From assembly GCA_038503065.1 (NCBI GenBank), contig JBCAMK010000007.1:1984001-2048000 (forward strand): DNA of 64,000 nucleotides. The letters run 5' to 3'. Position 1 is the stretch's first letter. Every line of letters starts with the position of its first letter. This document shows, piece after piece, positions 45,050-55,343 of the stretch. The notes below the pieces were generated by a model. The model ran no database searches, was not told the origin of the DNA, and saw nothing but the letters and a program-made list of their open reading frames with translations. This DNA is from Paragyromitra xinjiangensis. Taxonomy: Eukaryota > Ascomycota > Pezizomycetes > Pezizales > Discinaceae. The translations under genes and the position numbers were made by a program.

Positions 45050-45421
45050 CTTAATGGGGCGAAGATTTGCGGTTGAGGGTGTGCTGAAAAGCAAAGAAAG
45101 TTGCGAAGTTAGAAATGTGGGTGCACAAAGAATTATGCTTTCGGTATCTTCAAGCGAGTAACGACGAGAAACAGAGATTTTGGGGGTCAGGAGTTCGAAA
45201 GTTTGCGGTAGGAGTCTACTAAGAGAGGGCGGGGAGAGACCTATCTTTATGGAAAATTGCCAAGAGTTATAATTTCTTACATGCACTCAGGCTCGAGGTC
45301 GTCGAGCCTGACTGCACGTCTCTGAGCCTGCAGGTAAGCCTGCAGCTATACTCGCATACAGCCAACCGCACTTGCAGCCAACCTGTTTCAACAATGAAGT
45401 CGCTCCTGAGTCAACGACGAG
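45050..45421. other. Intergenic with short hairpins
   Basis: Likely promoter of the C2H2 gene. Around 45289-45310 a stem AGGCTCGA / TCGAGCCT can form, followed by repeated CCTGCAG words (45327-45346). No gene. Confidence 0.45.
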
Positions 45422-45526
45422 GCTGGGCCAGTGACGAACAGGGGTCTAGAGAGGAGTAAAGCAACGAGTATCAATGTCTTAGGGCCAGTTTTCCTTCTGC
45501 TCAAGCCCTGTTCGTCGCTAGCCCAG
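45422..45526. repeat. Short inverted repeat beside the foldback element
   Basis: TGGGCCAGTGACGAACAGGG at about 45425-45444 pairs with CCCTGTTCGTCGCTAGCCCA at about 45507-45526, with 18 of 20 positions complementary, around a loop of about 60 bp. Confidence 0.75.
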
Positions 45527-45551
45527 GAGCAACTATACCATCTATTTAGGC

Positions 45552-46150
45552 CTAGGTAGAACCATAAGAACCGGAAAACATGGGTGTGTGGCGAGAAAAC
45601 CTTTACAATGCCAGCGTACCAGCCACAAACACCTTTAGAATACCATCCAACACCAAGCACAACCAGAGACACACGGAAACCTTCGCCTACCACATAAACA
45701 GCCCGCTGCCATACTGCTTTTGCTTACCCAAGTCTAAGGTTTTAGGACAAGATAGAATAAATTAAATAAATAATTAAATAATTAAGCACATTTAGTGATA
45801 GGAGCCCTTTAGGTGAGTGTGCATTGCCCTGCTGGACTTTGTTTGGTTTAAGCGAGGCGTGGCTGTCAGTGGAGCAGCTGGAGCATAGAGACGCGCCCAA
45901 AGAGTTACCATATCCAGCAGGAACCAGGAGAATTTAGCTAATAGTGGGGCTGTTTATGTGGTAGGCGGAGGTTTCCGTATGTCTCTGGTTGTGCTTGGTG
46001 TTGGATGGTATTCTAAAGGTGTTTGTGGCTAGTACGCTGGCATTGTAAAGGTTTTCTCGTGTGTGGCTTTATATGTGACGATATCTGTGCGCTATTCCGT
46101 AGCATGCAAAGCCACACCTCCTTGTTTTCCGTTCTTATGGTTCTACCTAA
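45552..46150. repeat. Foldback structure: ~150-bp arms around a ~240-bp core
   Basis: The left arm 45552-45704 is closely matched by the reverse complement of 45947-46150. The inner ~115 bp (from CGAGAAAACCTTTACAATGC to CATAAACAGCCC) differ at only a few bases. In the right arm the outer part (CTTAGGTAGAACCATAAGAA, facing CCTAGGTAGAACCATAAGAA on the left) is separated from the inner part by about 50 extra bases. The core 45705-45946 is A/T-rich at first and has no open frame. This is the layout of a foldback or MITE-like element, or of an inverted duplication. No protein is encoded. The open frames that cross it are chance. Confidence 0.85.
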
Positions 46151-47199
46151 GTACTCTATCTAACGCGTACGTGAGGTGGAAGGCTGGCTATGTCTCGCCG
46201 CCAACCATAAATAGTTACTTGGAACAGGCACAGCTCGCTTTTTTACCCGAGGCAGCACATGGTTTGCTAATGCCAGGGAGAAAACAACAAAGCGTATAAG
46301 TTCAGAGGTATAAGAAATCACAACTATAGCTTTGGTAACAGCTTACCAAAACGCCTAACCGAAAGTTATGCATATCAAGGCTGTGAATCGAACCGACCTC
46401 TCCCGTCCTCCAAAAAAATAAATCGGAGAAAGTGAACAAACGAAGAATCGAGTGCACAGTATGTACTTCGGGGGTGGGGAAAAGTCTGTCACCAGGTGGC
46501 TGTGCTGGCAGTACGAAACTTGACCGCCAACTCAACTCAAGACTTAAAATTTTACAGCAACCTTACAGAAAGTAAGAGATAGAGAAAATTAAAGGTTACT
46601 ACTTAACAAAGAAGAGCCTCAGAGTGTTGAGGGTGAAGGCAAGAACCGCCGCCAGCACCGCCACCTAGTGACAGACTTTCCCCTACACCCGTAGTACACA
46701 AGTAAGCACTTCGCTAAGATCACCAAACCTTGGCTCAGCTGGCAAACTAAAGTACTCCTCCTGAGTAGTCCTACTTCCAGAGTAGGCTAGGGTATTTCCG
46801 CAGGCAGCGGGCGTGCGGAGGCTGTTCATGGCACTACGGAGAGAAGCGTTGTTAGCTATAATGCAAGGTCGAAAGGCAGTTGGGCCTACACTTTTATAAT
46901 AGTAATGCAATTAACTTGGAGAATATGAACTTGTTTTGTAACACCTATGGAGCCTAGTTTGTTTTCTTTAACAAGTCTGCGTTGAGAAATTACTGGATCG
47001 CCTCTGTTTTAACGATAAAATAATTGTGGACTAGTTCCAAGGGTTAGGTTTATCGAACGTAGGCTGAAGTACAGCTGCAGGCAATGTTTCTGGAACATCA
47101 CAATGCCACAACTAGAATAAGCCTCGTGTGAAGCAAGACACTGAAATCCAGTAGCCTCATACTAATTCTAGTACCAGCCCTCACTAAAGCGGAACTCCT
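46151..47199. other. Intergenic, no gene recognised
   Basis: Short frames only and no recognised element. Confidence 0.5.
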
Positions 47200-47880
47200 A
47201 TAAAAAGCAAAGAAATCGGAAAGACGAGATAGAAAAGCTCAGACGCAATAACCCAAAACTCCCAAAACTAACTGGTATCCGGTATCTCATGTTAATAGCT
47301 TCAGCGCAGCTGACGACAGTCGTAAGTCTTGAAGTAACTATAGGGTTATCTACTGCCGTGAGCGTCCCCCTCACCTTGGCCACTTCAGTCAAAGTCTTCA
47401 CTCGTGGGCTTACGGTTGTAGTGATAACTACTGTAAACACTGGTTTTTGCCAGGATGCCTGTGGGTTTGATAGTAGTCGTAGATAAGTTTATCACCGTCT
47501 CAGCAGCCACTAGGGCTGTTTCTTTATCTAATGTCCCGCCAACCACGCCGATCCTAGGGTTGGTTAGCTTCGTCGCATTGCCAACAGCTACCGTTGTTGG
47601 TGCCTTGACAACTTTAGTGACTACCAGCCCGCTAGTGTTCCTCCAGCTACAATTAGTAGTTGTAGGCAGTACTAGTCTAAGTCCTCGTCTTAGTAATCCA
47701 TAAAGTTATTACTTTATTTACCGCTCCACCAATAGAAGCGACTTTACTGCCTTCACTCGCACCTTTCACATCTTCTCTAGCTAATAGACCGATCCTTTCA
47801 CCCAACGGTGTGTAAGTTGTAGTAACAACTGATCCCGCTAGTTTCGCCCCGTATCCATTCAGGGAGAAAAATTACAGTGT
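47200..47880 (-). pseudogene. Decayed Thr/Val-rich coding relic
   Basis: On the minus strand three phase-shifted open stretches have the same Val/Thr-rich flavour: VVTTTYTPLGERIGLLARED with ASIGGAVNKVITL; then LVVTKVVKAPTTVAVG with GVVGGTLDKETALVAAETVI; then VVITTTVSPRVKTLTEVAKV. They are joined by frame changes and stops, with no splice sites that repair them. The similar layout (VVT-T..., then GG-(A/T)-(V/L)-(N/D)-K) suggests a former repeat protein, perhaps a secreted wall-type protein. No start codon or signal peptide can be placed. The extent is approximate. Confidence 0.35.
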
Positions 47881-48808
47881 TTTGATCTCTGAGTTCCTCT
47901 TTGCCATGAGTAATAAAAGTGGGAACCTAATCTTAGCAACGCAACCAACCCACGTCTAGTTGGGAGAACACTTCTCTTTATGACGTGATCAACTACAACG
48001 AGATTCATTTATTTACAGATACCAGAGACAAATCCGGCTTCAAAACCGGTGGATTAGGTATCTCGAGTGTTGTGTGAAGGGTGCCGCGTAGCAACCGTGG
48101 AATACGAACAGGCTTACGACTTTGATGTGTTTTCGCTTGTGTGGGGGGGTCACCGGTTGATAACGACGTTATCTTATCTGATCAACGAGAATCAACTGCT
48201 TGTCGGCACTTGAAAATATACTGTGGCTTTTAGCTTTTTTCATGTAATCACTTCTCAAGTTCCTCGGATACTAAGAAAAGGTGCGCCTTCGAACATCCAA
48301 AGGGTATCCTTTTCAGCCCCTTCCCTCGTCAGATAAATTGGGGTGATTGAGACTGACGACATTGCCTACGAGTGCGCGTGCGCACCTTACCACATCTCCG
48401 CAATTTTTAATATCCCCAAGAACTAACGCGCTTACCAAATCTAGTTACCAGCAGACATCCACCTGCTTATTCTCCGCAGGACTCATAACCCAATCCTATA
48501 CATAGCTTGATCTCGTATACAGACTTACGAAGGTAATGTTCACTAGATCTTATCAGATTTACTATTTTTAAGTTGTTGCCTGCGGCGGACGGCGCCTGCA
48601 GGCACGCGGCTCGAATCGCACACGCAACAAGTCCTCCGGTTGACCAGTATCTTTCGTTTTATATTCAGTATCATTTCTAAAGGAGTCAGAGGTAACTTCC
48701 AAGAATCAAACTACATAACTCCCACTTATCTACCCTTAGGTCAAGTATCTCCTGGCCTACATTACATACTGCAATATCTAAACCCCGAACCCACACCCTC
48801 CCTTCGAA
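47881..48808. other. Intergenic, no gene recognised
   Basis: Spacer before the kinase-like gene. A GC-rich patch with CGCCTGCAGGC lies near 48590. No promoter element can be assigned. Confidence 0.5.
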
Positions 48809-50266
48809 ATGAACACGATCCCTAAAGTTAGCGGAGTTAATGATACCACGATTATTCCCTCCCATCAATTATCTGTCTCCCCCGAGGACAGATCTGCTCA
48901 CTTCACCCCCTTAGCGAAAATCAAGGCGGAGTCGATCATATCTCTTGCACTGCGTATCCGAAGAAAATGGGCCAAAAAAGCAAACCAGGGACAAGCAAAT
49001 GAAGTTCAATCCCAAGATTACAATTGCGCGCTCACTTCCCCTCTGAAGTACGGTACTCTCAATCTACTTCACACCCTCGAATTTTCAGACGGCGTCAAGT
49101 GGACCTTGCGTATTCCGTGTCTAGAGGAAGTAGACCGTTTCACCTCTTCGAATTCCGGGTCTTGGCTACTTCGCCCAGAAGTGATGACGATGCAGTTTAT
49201 TCAGAAACTCACTTCGATCCCAATACCTGAGGTTTACGATTATGACGAAACTATCTTTAACGAGATTGGAACCCCATACATCATTATGGAATTCATAGAA
49301 GGATATCCGGTTTGCGAGATGTGGTTTGATCTCACCGGGCCAACTCCTGTAGAGGAGCGAAGACTGCGTATTTTAGATACCGTTGCTGCGGCAATGTCGC
49401 AGTTGCAGGGATTTCAGTTCGAGAGGATCGGATCACTTCGATTTTGGGACGGCGGGTCTTTTGAGGTCAGCGAGTGCAAGGTGACCACCGATGTAGTCGA
49501 TCTTGAGAGTGATGAGGTTAGAATCGGTGCTAAACCGAGTTTCAAAGAGATTGGACCATTCAGAAGCTCTCGAGAATATTTTTTTGCACTATTAAATGCA
49601 CAGAAAATACCACAAGATCCGTTTTCTATCGGGGTCCATAAAATCCTACGCTTAATGATTGGCTGCACTCCTGCATCAATTCAACCTGGAGCATCTTGTG
49701 AAAGCTTCGTACTTGCACATCTAGGCTTCGACCCCCAGAGTTTCCTCGTCTCCGAAGACGGCACCCTAACTGCAATTATCGGCTGGGACAACATCCACAC
49801 GCTCCCACGCTCCATTGGCTATGCGAGGTATCCAAGCTGGATCACTCGGGACTGGAATCCGTTAATGTACGACTACGACACACCTGACTCTCATCCAGAG
49901 AACTCTCCCGAAGAGTTAGATTATTATCGTCACCGGTATGCAGAAAGAATGAAGGCCCACATGCCAGAGGGAATCGATTTCACGACTAAATCGCATTTGT
50001 TTGAAGCGATGTGGATTGCGGCGAGGAGTCCTATCTATTCTCATCATATTGTGCAGAAGATCTTTGATCACCTGTTTCCGGAAGCTGGGGAGATTGAGGA
50101 GGAATTTCCAATTTATTTGTATGAAACTGCGTTGGCGATGGCTGAGGGCACTCTGAAGGAAGAGGAAGAAGAGAGGATGTTGGAAGCATTCTACGGCTTT
50201 TTCTGCGTTGACCTTGTGGACATACAGGATCTGAATGCTGTCACAAGACAGGGTCTAGCGACATAA
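48809..50266 (+). CDS. APH/kinase-fold protein with altered catalytic residues (probable pseudokinase, 485 aa)
   Basis: Single intact exon from ATG 48809. It follows the fungal aminoglycoside-phosphotransferase-like pattern: N-lobe VKWTLRIPCLEE, MQFIQKLTSIPIPEVYDYD, hinge TPYIIMEFIEGYPVCEMW, then the C-lobe. The catalytic loop, normally HPDFxxQN in this family, reads AHLGFDPQSFLV: His304 stays, but the catalytic Asp is Gly306 and the metal-binding Asn is Ser311. The metal-binding IIDWD motif reads IIGWD, so Asp is Gly325. The context around these positions (LVSEDGTLTAII, GYARYPSWITRDWNP) is otherwise well kept, and the 485-codon frame has no damage. So the fold is kept while phosphotransfer is probably lost, pointing to a binding or scaffold role or to very recent decay. 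No antibiotic-resistance function is implied. Confidence 0.85.
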   Translation: MNTIPKVSGVNDTTIIPSHQLSVSPEDRSAHFTPLAKIKAESIISLALRIRRKWAKKANQGQANEVQSQDYNCALTSPLKYGTLNLLHTLEFSDGVKWTLRIPCLEEVDRFTSSNSGSWLLRPEVMTMQFIQKLTSIPIPEVYDYDETIFNEIGTPYIIMEFIEGYPVCEMWFDLTGPTPVEERRLRILDTVAAAMSQLQGFQFERIGSLRFWDGGSFEVSECKVTTDVVDLESDEVRIGAKPSFKEIGPFRSSREYFFALLNAQKIPQDPFSIGVHKILRLMIGCTPASIQPGASCESFVLAHLGFDPQSFLVSEDGTLTAIIGWDNIHTLPRSIGYARYPSWITRDWNPLMYDYDTPDSHPENSPEELDYYRHRYAERMKAHMPEGIDFTTKSHLFEAMWIAARSPIYSHHIVQKIFDHLFPEAGEIEEEFPIYLYETALAMAEGTLKEEEEERMLEAFYGFFCVDLVDIQDLNAVTRQGLAT

Positions 50267-51137
50267 AGTTAAGTCAGTTGGAGTGTATCTGAGAGGAACG
50301 TGGATGCAGAAGGGAACCTCTCAGACTACCACCCGAAACATGATTCGGGGAGGTGCAAGGAGGGCAATTAGAAGTTAAAGGTTCTGTTGGCCTGAAAAAA
50401 CGCAATTGTGGGTGAAGTGATTTCCAAACCCTCAGAAGTTGAGGGTATTAGTATGAGCACTTGGTCCAGCAGTCTGATCACGTTCTTCACTCATTTGGCG
50501 CTGAACTTCTGGATAGATGTCGGACGTCTTCAACCTCTTTTGTCATCCTCGTATCAGCAAATACATAACATAAACACGGAGCACTAGCTTTACAAAGTAA
50601 CAAATATGCATAAAGCCTATCAAACGGAGATGAAGAAATCACCCAAGCTCAAGACAAAAAGGCGTGAAAATCCTTCGAGGAATTGGATGATAATAGGGCA
50701 CGAGACTCGGACTAGGACACATGGGGAGAATTGGCATTTAACTAGAGCCGCTGATAATTTATGCACCGCACCATTCATCGCCAAACCGGTCAACTTATAA
50801 AGAGATAAAATGTTTCCACCTCCATCCGCCTCCAAGGGAGGAGTCACATAATCTCAGAGTGCTAGCATACACACCGGCTTCAGATGCATACTGCATATAC
50901 CCAGTGAAGCAAGCAAAAAAGGATGTACTTAATAAATCAACCAATCAATCAACCAACAAGCGAAAAAGGATTTTAACAGACTTCGAGTGAGATTTCATGC
51001 ACAATGTGGGTTAGGGGTATCCCATTCTTGGCAGCCACAACGCATCCCACTTTGCAACGACATCCACCTCCAACATGACTGAATTCGCCACCTCCAAGAA
51101 CCAACACTAAAACCTCAATTGGATCCCAGAATCCTAA
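50267..51137. other. Intergenic, no gene recognised
   Basis: Spacer between two same-strand genes. It includes short AATCAACC/AATC repeats at 50935-50960. Confidence 0.5.
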
Positions 51138-52484
51138 ATGCCGCTATTCAATCTCCCTAACGAGCTTCTCCTACACATTGCAGGAAACCTCCAACGTCCT
51201 CGCGACATCTATTCCCTCCTCCTCACTTCCCGCCGTTTCACAAACCTTCTCATCTCCATCCTCCAAAAATCCGCCATTGAAGACAAAGACGGACTCACAG
51301 CGCTTCAATGGGCCGCATCTAAAGGCTATGAAGGTCTAGCGATATTTATGCTAAAGAGAGGAGTCAATATCAACTTCCGAGCGGGCACCGGTCCTAAATC
51401 CCGAAAGACAGCACTGTGCTTAGCAATTGAGTCGAGGAACGAATCGCTAGTCAAGATCTTCCTCGATCATGAAGCAGACGTCATGGTTCTGAATGAATTT
51501 GGCCTTACGGCCCTCCACGAAGCAGCCCGTTACGGCTCGGGAGAAGTGGTGCGGCTGTTGTTGGAGAAGGGAGCAGATATATCAAAGAAAGATGTGCAAG
51601 GTCTCACACCTTTGCATATAGCTGTCTTAGAGAAGAACGAAAAGTTAGTAAAGTTACTATTGGACAACGGTGCCGACGTCATTGCCATCAATCACAGAGG
51701 CGAAACACCACTCCACCTGGCGCCTCTAAACGAAGTTTCCAAAAGCCGTGAAAGGGCCGTGGTTACTATGTTGTTAGAGCATGATGCAGACATTGACTTC
51801 CAAAGCGATCTCGGACAAACGCCACTCCATATTTGTGCGATACAGGACTGCGGGACTGTGGCCGAAATCCTCATAGAACAGGGTGCCGATATCTCTATAG
51901 CGGACTTCAGCGGAAAGACACCCCTCCACCGCGCCGGGCTCAACACCTCCGCTGCAGTAGCGAAAATCTTAACCGATAATGGCGCAGACCTAACTGCCAA
52001 GGATTCCTCGGGATACACAGCGCTCGACTGGGCCGCGAACTATACCGGATCCGAAGTCGTAGTCGAAGCGACTATCAGGGTCCTACTATCCAAGGGCGCA
52101 GAAATATACGCACCACACACACTCAGCGGTGAACTATTTTTCTGGGCAGTCAAGAACGGACACGAAGATATCCTCAAGATGATCTTGGATAAAGGAGTTG
52201 ATGTGGTTGTTCAAGACCCAGCCGGACGGACTCCACTCCACTGGGCAGCGGTGTTTGGCAAAGCCGCAATCGTCAAACTGCTTCTTGAGAAGGGAGCAGA
52301 TATCACCGTTAAGGATAAAGCGGAAGGGAAGACGGCGCTTGCACTAGCGGCCGCACGCGGAGAGGATGCGGTGGTTCGGTTGTTATTGGAGAAAAGTGCT
52401 GAAAACTGCGCAGTTGAGAAAGCTAGGGCGGGGCCGCCCCGACATGGCTCAACACGAGGGGCAGTTTTGAATTTTGAAGACTAG
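51138..52484 (+). CDS. F-box and ankyrin-repeat protein with about ten repeats (448 aa)
   Basis: Single exon from ATG 51138. Residues 1-47 are F-box-like (LPNELLLHIAGNL, PRDIYSLLLTSRRFTNLL). Then come about ten ankyrin repeats, mostly textbook: LTALHEAARYGSGEVVRLLL, LTPLHIAVLEKNEKLVKLLL, ETPLHLAPLNEV, QTPLHICAIQDCGTVAEIL, KTPLHRAGLNTSAAVAKIL, RTPLHWAAVFGKAAIVKLLL, KTALALAAARGEDAVVRLLL. One unit (ELFFWAVKNGHEDILKMIL) has lost the TPLH start. The tail ends GAVLNFED. It would act as an SCF substrate receptor if the F-box binds Skp1, which is inferred from the family. It is longer than the two F-box/ankyrin genes at 13-15 kb. The high similarity between its neighbouring repeats suggests internal duplication. 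Confidence 0.92.
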   Translation: MPLFNLPNELLLHIAGNLQRPRDIYSLLLTSRRFTNLLISILQKSAIEDKDGLTALQWAASKGYEGLAIFMLKRGVNINFRAGTGPKSRKTALCLAIESRNESLVKIFLDHEADVMVLNEFGLTALHEAARYGSGEVVRLLLEKGADISKKDVQGLTPLHIAVLEKNEKLVKLLLDNGADVIAINHRGETPLHLAPLNEVSKSRERAVVTMLLEHDADIDFQSDLGQTPLHICAIQDCGTVAEILIEQGADISIADFSGKTPLHRAGLNTSAAVAKILTDNGADLTAKDSSGYTALDWAANYTGSEVVVEATIRVLLSKGAEIYAPHTLSGELFFWAVKNGHEDILKMILDKGVDVVVQDPAGRTPLHWAAVFGKAAIVKLLLEKGADITVKDKAEGKTALALAAARGEDAVVRLLLEKSAENCAVEKARAGPPRHGSTRGAVLNFED

Positions 52485-53174
52485 AGCGGTTACAGGGTGG
52501 CATGAGCGGATTATTAGGATGCAATCTAGGGTTTACATATTGATGCGGTATTGAGCAATTTTTTTATTTCTTTCTTCAGTACAAAAGCGAGTTCCAGGCC
52601 GGCCGGCGTTTACAATTATCTGGCGCTTTGGATTTCGTGCTACATATATCCTAGACTTCATAAGGAAGTAAACATATGGTGACCGCATATAATATCACCC
52701 GGTGGCGGATGTCCTTCAATGTTGGGCTATTTCACTTTATTTCATTAAGCACACGCAAGAAATAGTAATGAGAGACCGTTAATTGATCCGATTCCGATAC
52801 TGAGCTCATGTGTGAGCAGTTCCTATACCTTCGTACGATATAAAACGTGACTTAGGACACTACACCTCCGACCTCACAACCTTACTTTCACTTACTGAGC
52901 GCTACACCCCGTAAATTATTAAAAAAGCCTATTTCTTAATATATGTAAGGTCTAATATCTATTTGATAAGTATAAATCATAAGACCCTTGCCGCCGTGGA
53001 TGCATTGTACTCGTAGGGCGAAGCCATTCTCGACTCCATTCCATTCCAAGTGTCGGAACAGGTAATTCTCCCCCCACGAGTTCTCCCTGTACCAACGAGC
53101 GGCTCGCTCCCATCTTCCTTACCAGGTGGCTCCCAACTCATCTGCTGACAACCCTGGGGCTACACCCTAACACA
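52485..53174. other. Intergenic, no gene recognised
   Basis: 3' flank of the F-box/ankyrin gene and spacer. Nothing recognised. Confidence 0.5.
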
Positions 53175-53679
53175 ATGGCGCTAGTACGGACTACACAAAA
53201 AGCTCTAAAAACCCCCTCACTTCTCTCCATCCCCAACATCATCTTTCCTCATCCTGACGGCCCACAATTCCGTCTTTCCGATCCAAACACCATTGTCCAT
53301 CCATTACTTGAGGGAAAAAACTTCCGCATTTCATTTGCTCGATGCTCGACAGTACAGTTTCCCTGTAAGGATTCGAGTTCGAAACCATCGACTTTATGAG
53401 AACATGTGGACCGGACCGGACCTCTCACACAAGGAACAAGATCGAAACATTGCCATCATCTTCGTCGGGATTGGTGACTCAGAACCATATCACCACCGAT
53501 TCATTACGCCAGGCAACCACCCCTCTCGTCCATACCAACCCAACCGAGCGCCCTACACCCTGCAGATGCCTTTGTCTAGCATGAATAGAGGGGATTTACC
53601 AACCTCTCACTTTGTGTCAGGGCACCACAATGTAATCACCTTAAACGCATGTTTTCTGGCTTCGACAAGATTATTCTAG
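53175..53679 (+). pseudogene. Possible decayed gene, family unknown
   Basis: The frame from ATG 53175 (MALVRTTQKALKTPSLLSIP, FPHPDGPQFRLSDP) stops at 53399. The overlapping frame from 53293 carries a protein-like stretch (QYSFPVRIRVRNHRLYENMW, then DRNIAIIFVGIGDSE). A one-base shift near 53340 would join them, and no intron does so cleanly. No family recognised. Could also be chance. Confidence 0.25.
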
Positions 53680-55343
53680 GTGCAATGAGCCTTTTTACAT
53701 AAGAACACCTCCCCTATAAGATTATGGGATTGTTCCAATTTCATATCCTTATAGAGCAATTTACTCTACCTATTCAGAAATTCACTCGTCATACACATCG
53801 TTCATTTCTTCGACAGCCGGCCCCGGAAAGGTTCGCATTAAAGAACCAGAAAACTCAACAATCATTGCTACTAAGAAACCCCTTACGAAGCTCTAACTCA
53901 CTTTGGATTAGTTGGCCTATCCCCAAAGCCTGCACAACACGCACTAGGCTGGAACCAAGTACGACAGGGATGATACTCAAACCAAAGATAAAGATCGGTC
54001 ACATGAGGGTTCTTCCTAGCGGTAAAAGAGCTATGGTGAAGGAGGAACACAATGGGGATGAGGGAAACGGGGGAATGCGAGGAAAAATGACGGTCAGAAA
54101 GAGCACGATGATGGTAGAGACGAAGCGGGTTTGAAGGAACACGATCCCAGTGCAGCATACAAGGAGGAAAAGAATACCATTTCAACTACAGAGACAAATT
54201 CTTTTCGCTGTATAGTGTGAAGGTGCTAGTAGCGAGAAAATGCTATGCATTCCAATGCCTAGAAGCGAATTCTTCGACGCAGGGCCTAGCGTCGTTACTG
54301 TAATGTTCGAATACCGATTCGATAATTGGGCATAAGATGACGAAGAAGGAGAGAGTCAGCTTCTCGCCACCCTATAGGGGTATTTCCAGAGCATTGATGC
54401 CGATCTACAACTCAACGAAGACTCAAACACTGGCATGTCCTCGTCCATAACCATGGCATGCTTAGATGTATAAGAGCGGAGGGGATGGCTTATTCTCATC
54501 ATTCTATAACCGAACATATCAAATACTAATGAGAAAATAGCATACCTTACCTCTTACTAATACAGTATAAACAACATAATATTGACCCAAACACCTCATT
54601 TCTGCCGACGAGTGGAGAAAAGTCGCGGCACCTGGCAGATCCTATGGTAATCTTCATTAAGTTCTCTCACTATCTACCCTTCAGCGTATAGATTTCTACT
54701 CGAAACTAGTTACAACCACATATGATTAACCAACGGCTCGCAACCATGCCCTAGCTCCTATTTTCATATTACAGCTTGCTCCCTATTCATGAAGGCTCAA
54801 AGCTACGATTTCTAAGACTCAACCCCAACCAGTCCCCAAAGGCTTTCTAGAGACTCTGCCTAAGAGCTCCAAACCCTGGTTATTAGCCAAAAGGCAAACC
54901 CTCGCAATAATCAGCCTATCCACCAGGTAGTAACCAATATCTCGAAGGTTGTGTCACCTCAGCACACCACCACGACCCCAACAACGTTGACGGCTCCAAC
55001 AACCCAGTAACAAAAGCTAGAATTGGGATGATATATAAAACGGTCAAATAATACAGAGCATTTGAGTTCACTATTTCGAGTGGGTAAGGTGATACAGTTG
55101 CACCATAACCTTCGAGATATCAATCCACCACTTAAGTAACGATAAGATACTTGGAGATATTGATAGCTACGCTTTACTGAATAACGACATCACTATAATC
55201 TGACGATTTCTGGACACCAAATATATGGTGTCAAAAATTCGGCTACCCTAAGAGATAGTGCTATCTACAAAGAGAACTTCCTTTCAAGAAATAAACGAGA
55301 AATCCTCCCACAAATTTGGTCCACAAAAAACAAGTACCATAAC
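53680..55343. other. Intergenic, no gene recognised
   Basis: Short frames on both strands without domain character. Confidence 0.5.

Noticed and set aside
45388..45693. 101-codon minus ORF over the foldback left arm
   Set aside because: The inverted repeat explains the sequence conservation between arms, and the frame is not kept in the other arm.
46302..46420. GGTTCGATTC on the minus strand, like a tRNA T-loop
   Set aside because: No matching acceptor stem, D-arm or anticodon arm at the right distances.
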